Origin: Grimontia marina | GTDB taxonomy: Bacteria > Pseudomonadota > Gammaproteobacteria > Enterobacterales > Vibrionaceae | DNA length: 42,169 bases | Reading direction: 5' to 3' | Assembly: GCF_900060185.1 (NCBI RefSeq) | Contig: NZ_FIZY01000043.1 | Span: 1 to 42,169, forward strand | Shown: positions 1 through 6,326 of the stretch, one piece after another | How positions within the stretch are numbered: position 1 is the stretch's first letter | Layout of the letters: every line of letters begins with the position of its first letter | Position numbers and translations under genes: made by a program | Notes under the pieces: model-generated | What the model saw: the letters and a program-made list of their open reading frames with translations, nothing else | Databases searched by the model: none | What the model was told of the DNA's origin: nothing

Positions 1-634
1 TGCAGTTCTGTCCCGGTGTGACCACTTTTTTCTGCTGGCCTTTTACCGTCCAGTCAGCCCCAATTTTGGGGTTAAGGTCGATATCAACTTCGTCTTCATA
101 AAACACCGGATGGTCAACACTGCATTTCTCCAGCGCCTCACTTATCTGAGCGAGCTTTTCTTCCTTGTCAGGGTCTCGAATATTGAGGGTAGGTGCCGCC
201 CTACGCCAGACGATCCCGATTTTCGGTAACCAACGCCTGACCGTAGAAGCCGCCACTGTACTTTGGAATACATCATTGAGCTGCATCGTTAAAAGCTCTG
301 TACTCCAGCGGCTTCGCTGATAACCGAAATCCTGCGGGGAAAACTGAACCAGAATAGTCAGCATCGCACACATTTCGCTAACGGGAAGCGTTGGCGGTCT
401 GCCAACAGGCAAAGCGTGCAGGGCATCCATACCACCTTGAGTAAACCAGTCAATCCACCTACCCACTGAGGAGCGGGCTGCACTGATAATACGGCAGACA
501 TCGACAATCGTTTTGCCTTCGTGGAGTTGCATGAGAGCAATAAGTCTGCGGGCATAATCCTTGTCCTTGGTAGTCTGTATCGCTTTTTTCATCCTACGAC
601 GTTCGCCACGAGGTATCGGTGCTATGATGGCCAT
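1..634 (-). CDS. IS630-family transposase, N-terminal 211 residues
   Basis: Conceptual translation from the ATG at 634 stays open to the window edge. An N-terminal helix-turn-helix region lies around residues 35-75 (KTIVDVCRII...SVGRWIDWF) and is followed by a linker with GRPPTLP. A second winged-helix-like part ends in STVRRWLPKIGIVWRR. The beginning of the DDE domain carries the family signature FYEDEVDIDLNPKIGADW, whose first catalytic Asp is in the DE pair, and then KGQQ. No frameshift or stop is seen, so this copy may be functional; the remaining catalytic residues lie outside the window. The start agrees with the right-hand copy, which begins with the same residues. Confidence 0.9.
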   Translation of the reverse strand, partial: MAIIAPIPRGERRRMKKAIQTTKDKDYARRLIALMQLHEGKTIVDVCRIISAARSSVGRWIDWFTQGGMDALHALPVGRPPTLPVSEMCAMLTILVQFSPQDFGYQRSRWSTELLTMQLNDVFQSTVAASTVRRWLPKIGIVWRRAAPTLNIRDPDKEEKLAQISEALEKCSVDHPVFYEDEVDIDLNPKIGADWTVKGQQKKVVTPGQNC

Positions 635-741
635 CACTCAGTCCTTTTGTCGGTATGTTTCGGTTTGGCGATTGATCAGATCGCACAAAGCGGACTGAGT
701 TTCTCTTATCTTTGAGATCTACTATTAGGAACAGCTATTTA
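1..741 (-). mobile_element. IS630-family insertion sequence, left copy (partial)
   Basis: The outer end of the element is at about 741. The sequence CTAAATAGCTGTTCCTAA, read on the minus strand from 742, recurs at the right end of the window from 41949, and the two copies are in opposite orientation. IS630 elements duplicate a TA dinucleotide, and a TA sits at 740-741. The ~107-bp leader between the end and the transposase start differs from the right copy at roughly a dozen positions, whereas the shared 113 coding bases are identical. The element runs off the window on the left. The insertion supplies the stop codon of the gene at 735-1070. Confidence 0.85.
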
Positions 742-1070
742 GTGTGTGCGTCATAACGGAAAGTCACGGCATCATTGGTGTAAAGATAAACGGTTTCAAA
801 ATCCAATGAGTCGTGGCTGATGGAAGAAGCGAAGCCCGCTTTGGATACCAGATTAACGATGGTTTTATCCTGCGGTGCAGTAGGGAACTTTATTTCACCA
901 ACCCAATTACCGTTGTAAGTAGTAAAGGTGATATTAGTGTCGTTGTTTGGTAACTGCCCGTCGGGAAAATCGCTTGGCGTATAATTTCCTGCTAATACAG
1001 TAGCGGAGAAAAACGCCAAGCCAAGGCTCCCCACCATCCCTTTATATCTTTTTAACTGTTTAAGGTTCAT
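735..1070 (-). CDS. secreted protein of unknown function, 3' end cut by IS630
   Basis: A 111-residue product with a clear signal peptide: a basic start (MNLKQLKRYKG), a hydrophobic stretch, and a likely cleavage after VLA at about residue 27. The mature part is short and rich in Thr, Asn and aromatic residues, as in a small beta-structured extracellular domain. An AAGGA-type ribosome binding site precedes the ATG at 1070. The last codons (AAA TAG) come from the terminal sequence of the insertion element, so the original protein was longer. I do not recognise the family. Its promoter should lie in the 140-base AT-rich gap to 1219, where I see no clear motif. Confidence 0.6.
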   Translation of the reverse strand: MNLKQLKRYKGMVGSLGLAFFSATVLAGNYTPSDFPDGQLPNNDTNITFTTYNGNWVGEIKFPTAPQDKTIVNLVSKAGFASSISHDSLDFETVYLYTNDAVTFRYDAHTK

Positions 1071-1218
1071 CAGATTTCCTTTGTCGTTTTATTCTTTTAT
1101 TCGTATCTCAGCCAGCCACTCCTTTAGCTGTCAGAAAGGGTATGGAAATCATCACCATAAATTTGTTTTTGAAGTGAGAAAAATTAGAATATCAATACTT
1201 TCCCACCACTAAAGTGGC

Positions 1219-1253
1219 AAAAAAATCCCGACATCCAAGGAGAAAATGTCGGG
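1219..1253 (-). terminator. rho-independent terminator
   Basis: On the minus strand an 8-bp perfect stem CCCGACAT/ATGTCGGG (1246-1253 with 1227-1234) has an 11-base loop and is followed by a run of seven T. It lies about 90 bases after the stop of the ABC ATPase remnant, so it is probably the original end of that operon. Confidence 0.85.
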
Positions 1254-1341
1254 GGAGTGTTTTGCAGTTCACTGGAAGAAAGAACTGCATCAAATGGAGA
1301 ATGTGTGCCTTCAGTAAACTCGAAAAACAGAAGACACTTGA

Positions 1342-1718
1342 TCATGATTGCGCGACAGATAATCCTTCCGCGTCGAAGAAGGGCAGCTTGTTGGTATGAA
1401 ACTGGAGACCCACGTTGTCGCCAGCTCTTACCTCGCTTTCCCCATCGGTGCGAACGGTTATGTTACCGAGCTCACCACAATCAACAACTACATAGATATC
1501 CGCACCAAGGTATTCAGTCACATCTACGATGCCCTGACAGTTACCTTCTTGCGGAGAAACCAGATTTATTGCCTCTGGTCGGATACCAAGCTGGGTTGCG
1601 AACGAGTATGTGGATAATCCCCGCCCTTGCCGCCTGCCAGCCCATATTCTCCCCCTTCTGTCACGCAGGGCATGATATTCATCTTAGGGCTGCCGATAAA
1701 CTGCGCGACAAACAGGGT
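1342..1718 (-). pseudogene. C-terminal fragment of a sugar-type ABC transporter ATPase (MalK/UgpC-like), frameshifted
   Basis: Minus-strand translation shows FVAQFIGSPKMNIMP near 1712-1670. This is the usual linker between the nucleotide-binding domain and the regulatory domain of MalK/UgpC-type ATPases. After a frame change near 1605-1615 comes a good TOBE-domain tail: LGIRPEAINLV, VDVTEYLGADIYVVVD, and LPFFDAEGLSVAQS before TGA at 1344-1342. Walker A, signature and Walker B regions are absent, since about 280 N-terminal residues are gone. The break lies just before an orphan MITE end at 1746, which suggests a deletion started there. The intact parent gene would have served a carbohydrate importer that is no longer present. 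This region has no forward-strand gene; the open frames there are antisense noise. Confidence 0.8.
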
Positions 1719-1745
1719 TCAGAAAAGCAAAAGGCCAGCAGAATG

Positions 1746-1793
1746 CTAGAGTCTGTTGACCTTTGGTGATGATTTTTGCAGCAGTTTGTGGGG
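1746..1793 (+). repeat. orphan end of the 284-bp MITE found at 38309
   Basis: These 48 bases match the left 48 bases of the complete element at 38309-38592 with one mismatch, starting at the flanking CTAG and including GTCTGTTGACCTTTGGTG. After GTGGGG the similarity stops abruptly, 5 bases before the stop codon of the XRE gene. The rest of the element is missing. It lies at the junction between the decayed ABC ATPase and the regulator gene. Confidence 0.85.
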
Positions 1794-1798
1794 TGAGA

Positions 1799-2272
1799 TT
1801 AAAGCTTGCGACCGAGACGCTTTCCGATCTGTTTCTTTTCCCAATCTGGGCCAAAGAAGTTCAGGATTTCGAATGAGCTCAAAGCGTGGACAGTAATACC
1901 GATGCCCCAGCCCATCGCTGGCCACCATGCCCAAATGTAACCTGGACTGGTAAGGAAGTTGATCACAAACAGCAATCCTATCACCAGCACGTAGGTAGTC
2001 AGGTGGGAATAAAACCCTTTAATTTCTCGCACCTGATTAATCACACGTTCTTCTTCGGCGGTGTATTTCACTTCTTCTGTCATGTCGGGCTCCGGTTCTT
2101 TTTGAAGGCCTGAAACTTGGATGTCAAAGACAGCCGCCAGAGACTTCAGCGATTCCAGACCTGCTTTATCGCCACGTTCAATTCTCTGAATGGTGCGGAC
2201 ACTGAGACCGCTCATTTCAGAAAGTTGCTCTTGCGACCAGCCGCGCTGCAATCGTAATTTCCTGACAATCAT
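1799..2272 (-). CDS. XRE-family transcriptional regulator with C-terminal 2TM domain
   Basis: The product has 157 residues. Residues 1-60 form a Cro/CI-type helix-turn-helix (RLQRGWSQEQLSEMSGLSV, then RTIQRIERGDKAG). A short linker leads to a membrane module of the 2TM type: a helix FYSHLTTYVLVIGLLFVINF, a WAWWPAMGWGIGI turn and second helix, then a FFGPDWEKKQIGKRL tail. This family is a membrane-tethered DNA-binding protein, usually a local or stress regulator. I chose the ATG at 2272, which has AAGGA about ten bases upstream and starts directly at the HTH. An upstream in-frame ATG at 2353 would add 27 residues of low-complexity sequence. The stop lies 5 bases from the MITE remnant, so the C-terminus may have been altered by that event. 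Confidence 0.85.
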   Translation of the reverse strand: MIVRKLRLQRGWSQEQLSEMSGLSVRTIQRIERGDKAGLESLKSLAAVFDIQVSGLQKEPEPDMTEEVKYTAEEERVINQVREIKGFYSHLTTYVLVIGLLFVINFLTSPGYIWAWWPAMGWGIGITVHALSSFEILNFFGPDWEKKQIGKRLGRKL

Positions 2273-2462
2273 CTTGTTTTTCCTTTTCGCTGTGAACGCT
2301 TCAAAATTTACAGAACCTTCCTTGTTGTCAGGAACGTCATTCACCCGACACATACATGACAGTACTTTTAAAACAGTAGGTTAGCGTGATCTTGTCGTTT
2401 ATCAAATCGGGGCGTCATCGATGCGACAAACACCCGTCAGGAAGGAAATTCAGAGGAAAAAA

Positions 2463-2774
2463 TTACACACTGCCATCGGTTTCAATCACCAACACCCGCG
2501 CTTCACCCAAAGGTTTGGCAACGTGTTCTGTGCCTTCAGAAGCGTAGAAAATATCTCCTGCCTGAAGCATCACAGACTTCTCGTCACCTTCTTCACGAAA
2601 ATGCATTTCAACCATGCCGTTGAGCACCACAAAGACTTCCTGGCCTTCGTTGATGTGCCATTTGTAGGGTTTGTCGGTCCAGTGCAGTCTGGTGGTGATA
2701 CCGTTCATATTAGCGATATCCATCGCTCCCCAGGTATTCTCCGCGGTGAACTTCGCGCTTCGAATCACTCTCAT
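2463..2774 (-). CDS. cupin-domain protein
   Basis: A 103-residue single-domain cupin. Cupin motif 1 is visible as KWHINEGQEVFVVLNGMVEM and motif 2 as LQAGDIFYASEGTEHVAKP, which supply His/Glu metal-ligand candidates. The family covers small beta-barrel isomerases, dioxygenases and sensors, and the substrate cannot be told here. The ATG at 2774 has AAGGA eight to ten bases upstream; a GTG two codons further up is less likely. The gene stands alone, with 190 bases to its upstream and 110 bases to its downstream neighbour. Confidence 0.85.
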   Translation of the reverse strand: MRVIRSAKFTAENTWGAMDIANMNGITTRLHWTDKPYKWHINEGQEVFVVLNGMVEMHFREEGDEKSVMLQAGDIFYASEGTEHVAKPLGEARVLVIETDGSV

Positions 2775-2932
2775 GATCACATCCTTGATAAGTTGAACAA
2801 TACGAATTGGATGTCATGAGCATTGCGCTGAAATCTATACCAACTTGCGCAGAAAGCGGGATTTATCAAAGGAAAACTTGAAGAAAGGTATTGGCGTGTC
2901 CAGTCCTAAAATAGGTTGACACTTTTATTGTG

Positions 2933-2966
2933 AAGCCAGCAGATATTCCCTGCTGGCTTTTTTAGA
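2933..2966. terminator. hairpin terminator after the NusG-like gene
   Basis: A 10-bp perfect stem AAGCCAGCAG/CTGCTGGCTT (2933-2942 with 2950-2959). The T-run TTTTTT is on the plus-strand side, and on the minus strand the stem follows within a few bases of the NusG-like stop codon. It probably acts in both directions, more strongly for plus-strand transcripts. Confidence 0.6.
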
Positions 2967-3483
2967 AGGACACGAGTGAAGGCACTTTGGTTTGGAAAAT
3001 CGTTTCCATTGGCACCTTGACGTTGATGGAGTAGCCAAGGTGGTCAATTTCCATCGAAACCGGCCTTTCTCCCTCTCCATGGGGAAGAATGCCTGTCATA
3101 CCTGTCAGGTGACCGCTTACCACTGCCACGGTCACGCCATCAACGTTGTTGTTGGAAATAGATGTCGCGTCTTCGTAGTAGTAAAGAATCGTCTTGATTT
3201 TAACAATATGCGATTCAGGAATGGTCGCCACATACTTGCCGTGACGCACCAAATGCGAGAAGCCAGGTGCCTGTTTCACTTTCTGCAGACCAGCCTGCGT
3301 AGTTCGCACAAAGAGGTGACATTTGAACAGGGGCTCGTAAGCAACTCTTCGCTTATTGCCAGCCGTTTCCCAAAACCTGCGCTCAGGTAAATAGGCTTCA
3401 TACCCTTGTGAAAGCAGATAATCGCGGAGAAGGTTTTCCTCGTTGAAATGGGTATAAACTGCATACCATCGATAGTAATGCAA
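2962..3483 (-). CDS. RfaH/NusG-family transcription elongation factor paralogue
   Basis: The product has 173 residues. The N-terminal NGN domain begins with RWYAVYTHFNEE, close to the RWY-VYT start of RfaH/NusG, and continues with LLSQGYEAYLPER and YEPLFKCHLFVR. It then has the GFSHLVRHGKYVATIP region typical of specialised NusG paralogues. The C-terminal part carries a KOW-like VVSGHLTGMTGIL. I chose the TTG at 3483: GGAGAG lies six to seven bases upstream, and the protein then starts five residues before RWY as in RfaH. A TTG at 3543 would add 20 residues without support. Such factors normally control one long polysaccharide, toxin or secretion operon, but none adjoins it here. Confidence 0.8.
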   Translation of the reverse strand: MHYYRWYAVYTHFNEENLLRDYLLSQGYEAYLPERRFWETAGNKRRVAYEPLFKCHLFVRTTQAGLQKVKQAPGFSHLVRHGKYVATIPESHIVKIKTILYYYEDATSISNNNVDGVTVAVVSGHLTGMTGILPHGEGERPVSMEIDHLGYSINVKVPMETIFQTKVPSLVSF

Positions 3484-3826
3484 TTCGAATCTCTCCAATA
3501 AAATATAAAAGCCACGCCGACAATCATTCGAACGTGAAAACAATCAACTCAAACTTTTTGATGTTGGATCTCGCAGAGCAATAGAAGAGATTATTAGAGT
3601 AATTTGCCAACGCGAAATTGTGGGTTTGCCAACAAAACCCAGTGCTTTAAAACACACACCAAAATGCACAAAGTTGATGTGCGAATCATATCTTTTTTAA
3701 GAGCGACAAGAAAGCAGGAGTGGGCGCTAGCGTGAAGTGGTTGCAACTTATATCTACTGCTTCATGGCGTGGCTCGCACATCCTGATAAAACCGCTAAAG
3801 TTCGCTGGTAAAAGGACGAAGCTGCA
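3484..3826. other. intergenic region with a small stem-loop and an ops-like 12-mer
   Basis: I see no gene in these 343 bases. TGGGTTT/AAACCCA can pair around a 7-base loop near 3628-3648. On the plus strand GGCGCTAGCGTG (3723-3734) differs at one position from the ops element GGCGGTAGCGTG used by RfaH. It faces away from any plus-strand gene for more than 2 kb, so I do not treat it as functional. The promoter of the NusG-like gene should lie here. Confidence 0.4.
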
Positions 3827-4225
3827 CTACAACCAAGCTAACCCTGAGTAGGGTTTTTCTTTGAGACTTTCTAGTCGGCTTTGCAAATTTCCGGAATGGA
3901 TTTCGAGCTTGTGACCATCGGGGTCAAGAAGATACAAAGAGTGACCTTCATTTCGGTTCTCTTTCCATTCATTCACACCTTTTCTGCGTATAGATAAAGC
4001 AAACGCATTAAAGTCTTCACTCCCAATGCTAAACGCAATATGTGAGTAATCACTTTTCTCACAGAGCTCATCAATAGAGAGACAAAGCCAGAGTTCCTCC
4101 AATGAAAGGTAGGCGCCACGGCCCCACCTGACATGGCCTTTAAAGCCAAGTACATCGAGATAAAACGCCAGTGATGTATCCAAGTCAGACACTGCCAGCG
4201 TGATGTGGTTGAGCCCCTTTAACAT
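3827..4225 (-). CDS. fosA: FosA-type fosfomycin thiol transferase (glyoxalase fold)
   Basis: A 132-residue vicinal-oxygen-chelate protein. It starts MLKGLNHITLAVSDL and ends with NRNEGHSLYLLDPDGHKLEI, both very close to FosA proteins. The three metal ligands of FosA are in place at His7, His62 (in SDYSHIAFSI) and Glu108 (in GHKLEIH). Thr9 and the loop ENRNEGHS that binds potassium and substrate are also present. FosA enzymes add glutathione to the epoxide of fosfomycin in the cytoplasm, using Mn and K. The length matches the family (about 132-140). It starts 3 bases after the stop of the upstream acetyltransferase gene, so the two are probably co-transcribed. Chromosomal FosA-like genes are common in gammaproteobacteria, and actual resistance is an inference. 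Confidence 0.85.
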   Translation of the reverse strand: MLKGLNHITLAVSDLDTSLAFYLDVLGFKGHVRWGRGAYLSLEELWLCLSIDELCEKSDYSHIAFSIGSEDFNAFALSIRRKGVNEWKENRNEGHSLYLLDPDGHKLEIHSGNLQSRLESLKEKPYSGLAWL

Positions 4226-4228
4226 GAC

Positions 4229-4651
4229 TCAATCTACCAATTTTTTAGTGAGGAAGTGGAGCTGATGTTCATCACCAGGAACGGCATCTAGTGTCATTTG
4301 GTTTTGATAACCCAGAGATTCGTAAAATGGTCTGGCCTGAAAACTGAAGGTATCGACCATGGCAGATTTACACCCTTTGCCGACTGCTTCCGCTTCCATC
4401 TTCTGCATCAGGGTTTTGCCGATACCCTCCCCTTTCAGCGCAGGATCAATCCAGAGGAACAGGATGTGCATCCAGTTACCCCAGAAGCGCGAGACAATAC
4501 CACCACGCCTTTGGCCGCTTTCATCAACAACAAAGACCGCCATTTGCATTTCATTCAGATGCTCGACGAAAGGGTCATTGAACGCCCGAAGCCCGCCACG
4601 CACGTCCATGATGTCCTGCTCTGTTGGGTTGGCAACAACCTGATATTCCAT
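4229..4651 (-). CDS. GNAT-family N-acetyltransferase
   Basis: A 140-residue single-domain acetyltransferase. Acetyl-CoA-binding motif A is seen as LFLWIDPALKGEGIGKTLMQ (the G-x-G-x-G/A pyrophosphate loop as GEGIGK). Motif B follows as KGCKSAMVDTFSFQARPFYE with SLGYQ, as in RimI-like and small-molecule GNATs. The N-terminal part (ANPTEQDIMDVRGGLRAFND) resembles GNATs often found near glyoxalase or resistance genes. The substrate is unknown. AGGGAG lies five to six bases before the ATG at 4651; a GTG one codon upstream is possible. It is the first gene of a two-gene unit with the FosA gene. Confidence 0.88.
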   Translation of the reverse strand: MEYQVVANPTEQDIMDVRGGLRAFNDPFVEHLNEMQMAVFVVDESGQRRGGIVSRFWGNWMHILFLWIDPALKGEGIGKTLMQKMEAEAVGKGCKSAMVDTFSFQARPFYESLGYQNQMTLDAVPGDEHQLHFLTKKLVD

Positions 4652-4677
4652 CACTTCTCCCTGAGCTCAATTCAGTG

Positions 4678-5034
4678 CTAGCTGATTGGTTGTGAATCTT
4701 CCTTTATCGCATTTTTCAGCTTTTTGATGCGGGATTCTTTATAGCCAAAGATACCGAACATCGCGATAGTAACAGCAATACAGGTATAAAGCTGAAGCTG
4801 GGAGTAGATAGTAAAGTTGGTCGCCAGAAAATACAGCATCAAAGCCATTAGTACGATTTGGATAACCCAGCGGGGCTTGTCATTAAAATCAAAAGTCTTG
4901 CTGTCTTCTTCGTAACGCACATGCACGCGCCCCACCAAAAAACCAAGATTGATTAGCAATCCATCGTTATCAGTCGCTGATTTAAAGTCGATGTGGTTCA
5001 GCGCCAGGTATTTTTCCAGACCTTTCAGATCCAT
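4678..5034 (-). CDS. small inner-membrane protein, unknown function
   Basis: A 118-residue protein with a soluble N-terminal part (about residues 1-55, YLALNHIDF...GLLINLGFLVGRVHVRYEED). Two adjacent membrane helices follow around residues 57-73 (VIQIVLMALMLYFLATNF) and 80-97 (LYTCIAVTIAMFGIFGY), and the tail is basic (ESRIKKLKNAIKED). I do not recognise a family. It lies 26 bases upstream of the acetyltransferase gene on the same strand and may be the first gene of that unit. Confidence 0.7.
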   Translation of the reverse strand: MDLKGLEKYLALNHIDFKSATDNDGLLINLGFLVGRVHVRYEEDSKTFDFNDKPRWVIQIVLMALMLYFLATNFTIYSQLQLYTCIAVTIAMFGIFGYKESRIKKLKNAIKEDSQPIS

Positions 5035-5173
5035 TCAGAGATTCTCCCAAAAACATCTTGTCGAAAGCACACGCTTTCCATTTGCCCGATAATATCAGAA
5101 GAGCAGCGCGAGTCTGAATGCCGTGCGTCAGCCTCACCCAATTTGTTGTTACGAAGTGTGAGTCAAAATGAGA

Positions 5174-5199
5174 AAAGGCCACCTTTGCAGGTGGCCTTT
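5174..5199. terminator. bidirectional hairpin terminator
   Basis: An 11-bp perfect stem AAAGGCCACCT/AGGTGGCCTTT (5174-5184 with 5189-5199) closes a 4-base loop. A TTTT run follows on the minus strand. It lies about 140 bases upstream of the membrane-protein gene, so on the minus strand it would end transcription of the small frame at 5285-5455. Confidence 0.75.
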
Positions 5200-5284
5200 G
5201 ATTACGAGGTAAAGAGGTAAAAGCGAATAAACCAAAAAGCGATGTTTATTTTATTCACGTTTCTGTGATTGTTTGGTTTCCCAG

Positions 5285-5455
5285 TCAGCCGTGGAGACCC
5301 GCTTTTCGCATAATAAAGTCGTCAACACCAGTCGGGATAATCAAACCTACAACAGCTTCCATACACTCCTCATGTCGACCTTGGATGACTTCATCATATG
5401 CCAGAAATGAAAGGTGATTTGTGAATCTCGCCGAGAATTCAGCTTGCCAGTTCAC
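5285..5455 (-). CDS. possible 56-residue small protein, GTG start
   Basis: A minus-strand frame from the GTG at 5455 to the TGA at 5285 reads VNWQAEFSARFTNHLSFLAY and continues through EECMEAVVGLIIPTGVDDFI to KAGLHG. The composition is protein-like, with mixed charged and hydrophobic residues and no stop. AAGGA lies upstream of the GTG, but the spacing (about 3-4 bases) is short. It sits between two hairpin terminators (5174-5199 and 5517-5543), as a monocistronic small gene would. No family is recognised. There is no in-frame ATG near the start, so this remains tentative. Confidence 0.4.
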   Translation of the reverse strand: MNWQAEFSARFTNHLSFLAYDEVIQGRHEECMEAVVGLIIPTGVDDFIMRKAGLHG

Positions 5456-5516
5456 TTTCCTTACTCTTTGAATATTTGGATATTATTGGGCTTTGCTTGA
5501 CGACCAATCAGGCACA

Positions 5517-5543
5517 AAAAAGGCAGCGTATACGCTGCCTTTT
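5517..5543. terminator. bidirectional hairpin terminator
   Basis: A fully self-complementary AAAAGGCAGCGTA/TACGCTGCCTTTT with T-runs on both strands. It follows the stop of the 71-residue gene at 5550 by a few bases. Confidence 0.85.
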
Positions 5544-5549
5544 AACATT

Positions 5550-5765
5550 CTATTTGGGGAGGAAGATACGATATATCGCGCCTTCTTCATCTCTCAGGCT
5601 GAGCGCCCGTTTGCCCGATATACGGTGGTTGGAAGCGTCTTCAAAGCTCCAATGGGTCGCTTTGGCACCGTCGCGTAATGCGATGCTAACCCCTAGGGCT
5701 TTGAGCTCTTCCAGACTGTCTGATTCTCTGACGATATCGCCGCTAAGTACATTCACCAGCTTCAT
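5550..5765 (-). CDS. small protein of unknown function
   Basis: A 71-residue product from the ATG at 5765 (MKLVNVLSGDIVRESDSLEE to GAIYRIFLPK). GAGG about nine bases upstream supports this start over an ATG 60 bases earlier, which would add an unlikely 20-residue extension. The composition is soluble and mixed, with no signal peptide or membrane helix. A strong terminator follows directly. The family is unknown to me; the pattern of short strands and one helix suggests a small single domain. Confidence 0.6.
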   Translation of the reverse strand: MKLVNVLSGDIVRESDSLEELKALGVSIALRDGAKATHWSFEDASNHRISGKRALSLRDEEGAIYRIFLPK

Positions 5766-6326
5766 ACTGCATACCTCTCGTCGTTCAGGTTTTTCCGTAA
5801 ACCCAATTCCGAGGCTAGCAGGCAAATGTGACGAATAATTGAATCAAAATTAGGACATCACATAACTTCGATGTACCACTAAGTTATTCCGTAAGTGCGA
5901 ATACATGACAAGGAATTCTTCGATTCACCGTAAATTTCCAGTCACATCCACGTAAGACTTTTACAGCCTGTCATGCAATCGATCAAGCCGTCTTCTCGGA
6001 GATCTTTGTCGAAATGGACGTTTTGGTCTCGCTATTTTTGAAGCAGGCAGTCATATCACGCAGGTGCATATCTCTGGATCTTTTCAGGACCGAAAATATC
6101 CTAAGTGCGTCATTTTCCGAACTTTGTGTCACGCTATCTTTATTTTTGTGCAATAAATTTATAACAAATCACTCGTAACGTTCGGTGCGAAGTCCCACTG
6201 TACCGGTATTGCGAGCAGGTGTAGTGGGAGACTACACCAGAACCTAAGCTATCTAGATTTGTTTGGTTTTTTAGGCTCTCTACCCAAACAACAAATAAAT
6301 CGGAAACAGGACGAAAGGGAAACAAG
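5766..6326 (+). promoter_or_regulatory. upstream region and structured leader of the polyamine-type ABC operon
   Basis: This is a 560-base gap with no gene seen. Its distal part is AT-rich (6135-6170, GCAATAAATTTATAAC), where the promoter probably lies. The proximal 150 bases can fold. CGGT/ACCG pairs at 6183-6206. A perfect 8-bp hairpin GGTGTAGT/ACTACACC (6218-6225 with 6231-6238) has loop GGGAG. A long AT-rich hairpin GATTTGTTTGG/CCAAACAACAAAT (6256-6266 with 6284-6296) lies just before the ribosome binding site GAAAGGG. This looks like a regulatory 5' leader. I could not match it to a named riboswitch class. Confidence 0.45.

Noticed and set aside
1727-1741. AGCAAAAGGCCAGCA, identical to part of the pUC/ColE1 origin
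   Set aside because: Only 15 bases match, the surrounding sequence is unrelated and reads as decaying ABC ATPase and MITE, so vector contamination is not supported.
1257-1769. 170-residue forward open frame
   Set aside because: It runs antisense over the frameshifted ABC ATPase fragment, which has recognisable conserved blocks on the minus strand, and over the MITE end. Its composition (many His, Arg, Cys and Pro) is that of a shadow frame.
2898-2925. CAGTCCTAAAATAGGTTGACA as an insertion-sequence end
   Set aside because: It resembles IS termini I have seen, but there is no partner end, no duplication and no transposase remnant nearby.
3723-3734. GGCGCTAGCGTG, one base off the RfaH ops element
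   Set aside because: It is on the plus strand and no plus-strand gene follows for more than 2 kb, while the genes around it, including the RfaH-like gene itself, are on the minus strand. A chance 11 of 12 match is the simpler reading.
1799-5765. Series of small same-strand genes as a chromosomal integron cassette array
   Set aside because: I looked for the repeated ~60-130-base attC sites with GTTRRRY ends between the genes and saw none; gaps differ in sequence and several contain ordinary terminators.
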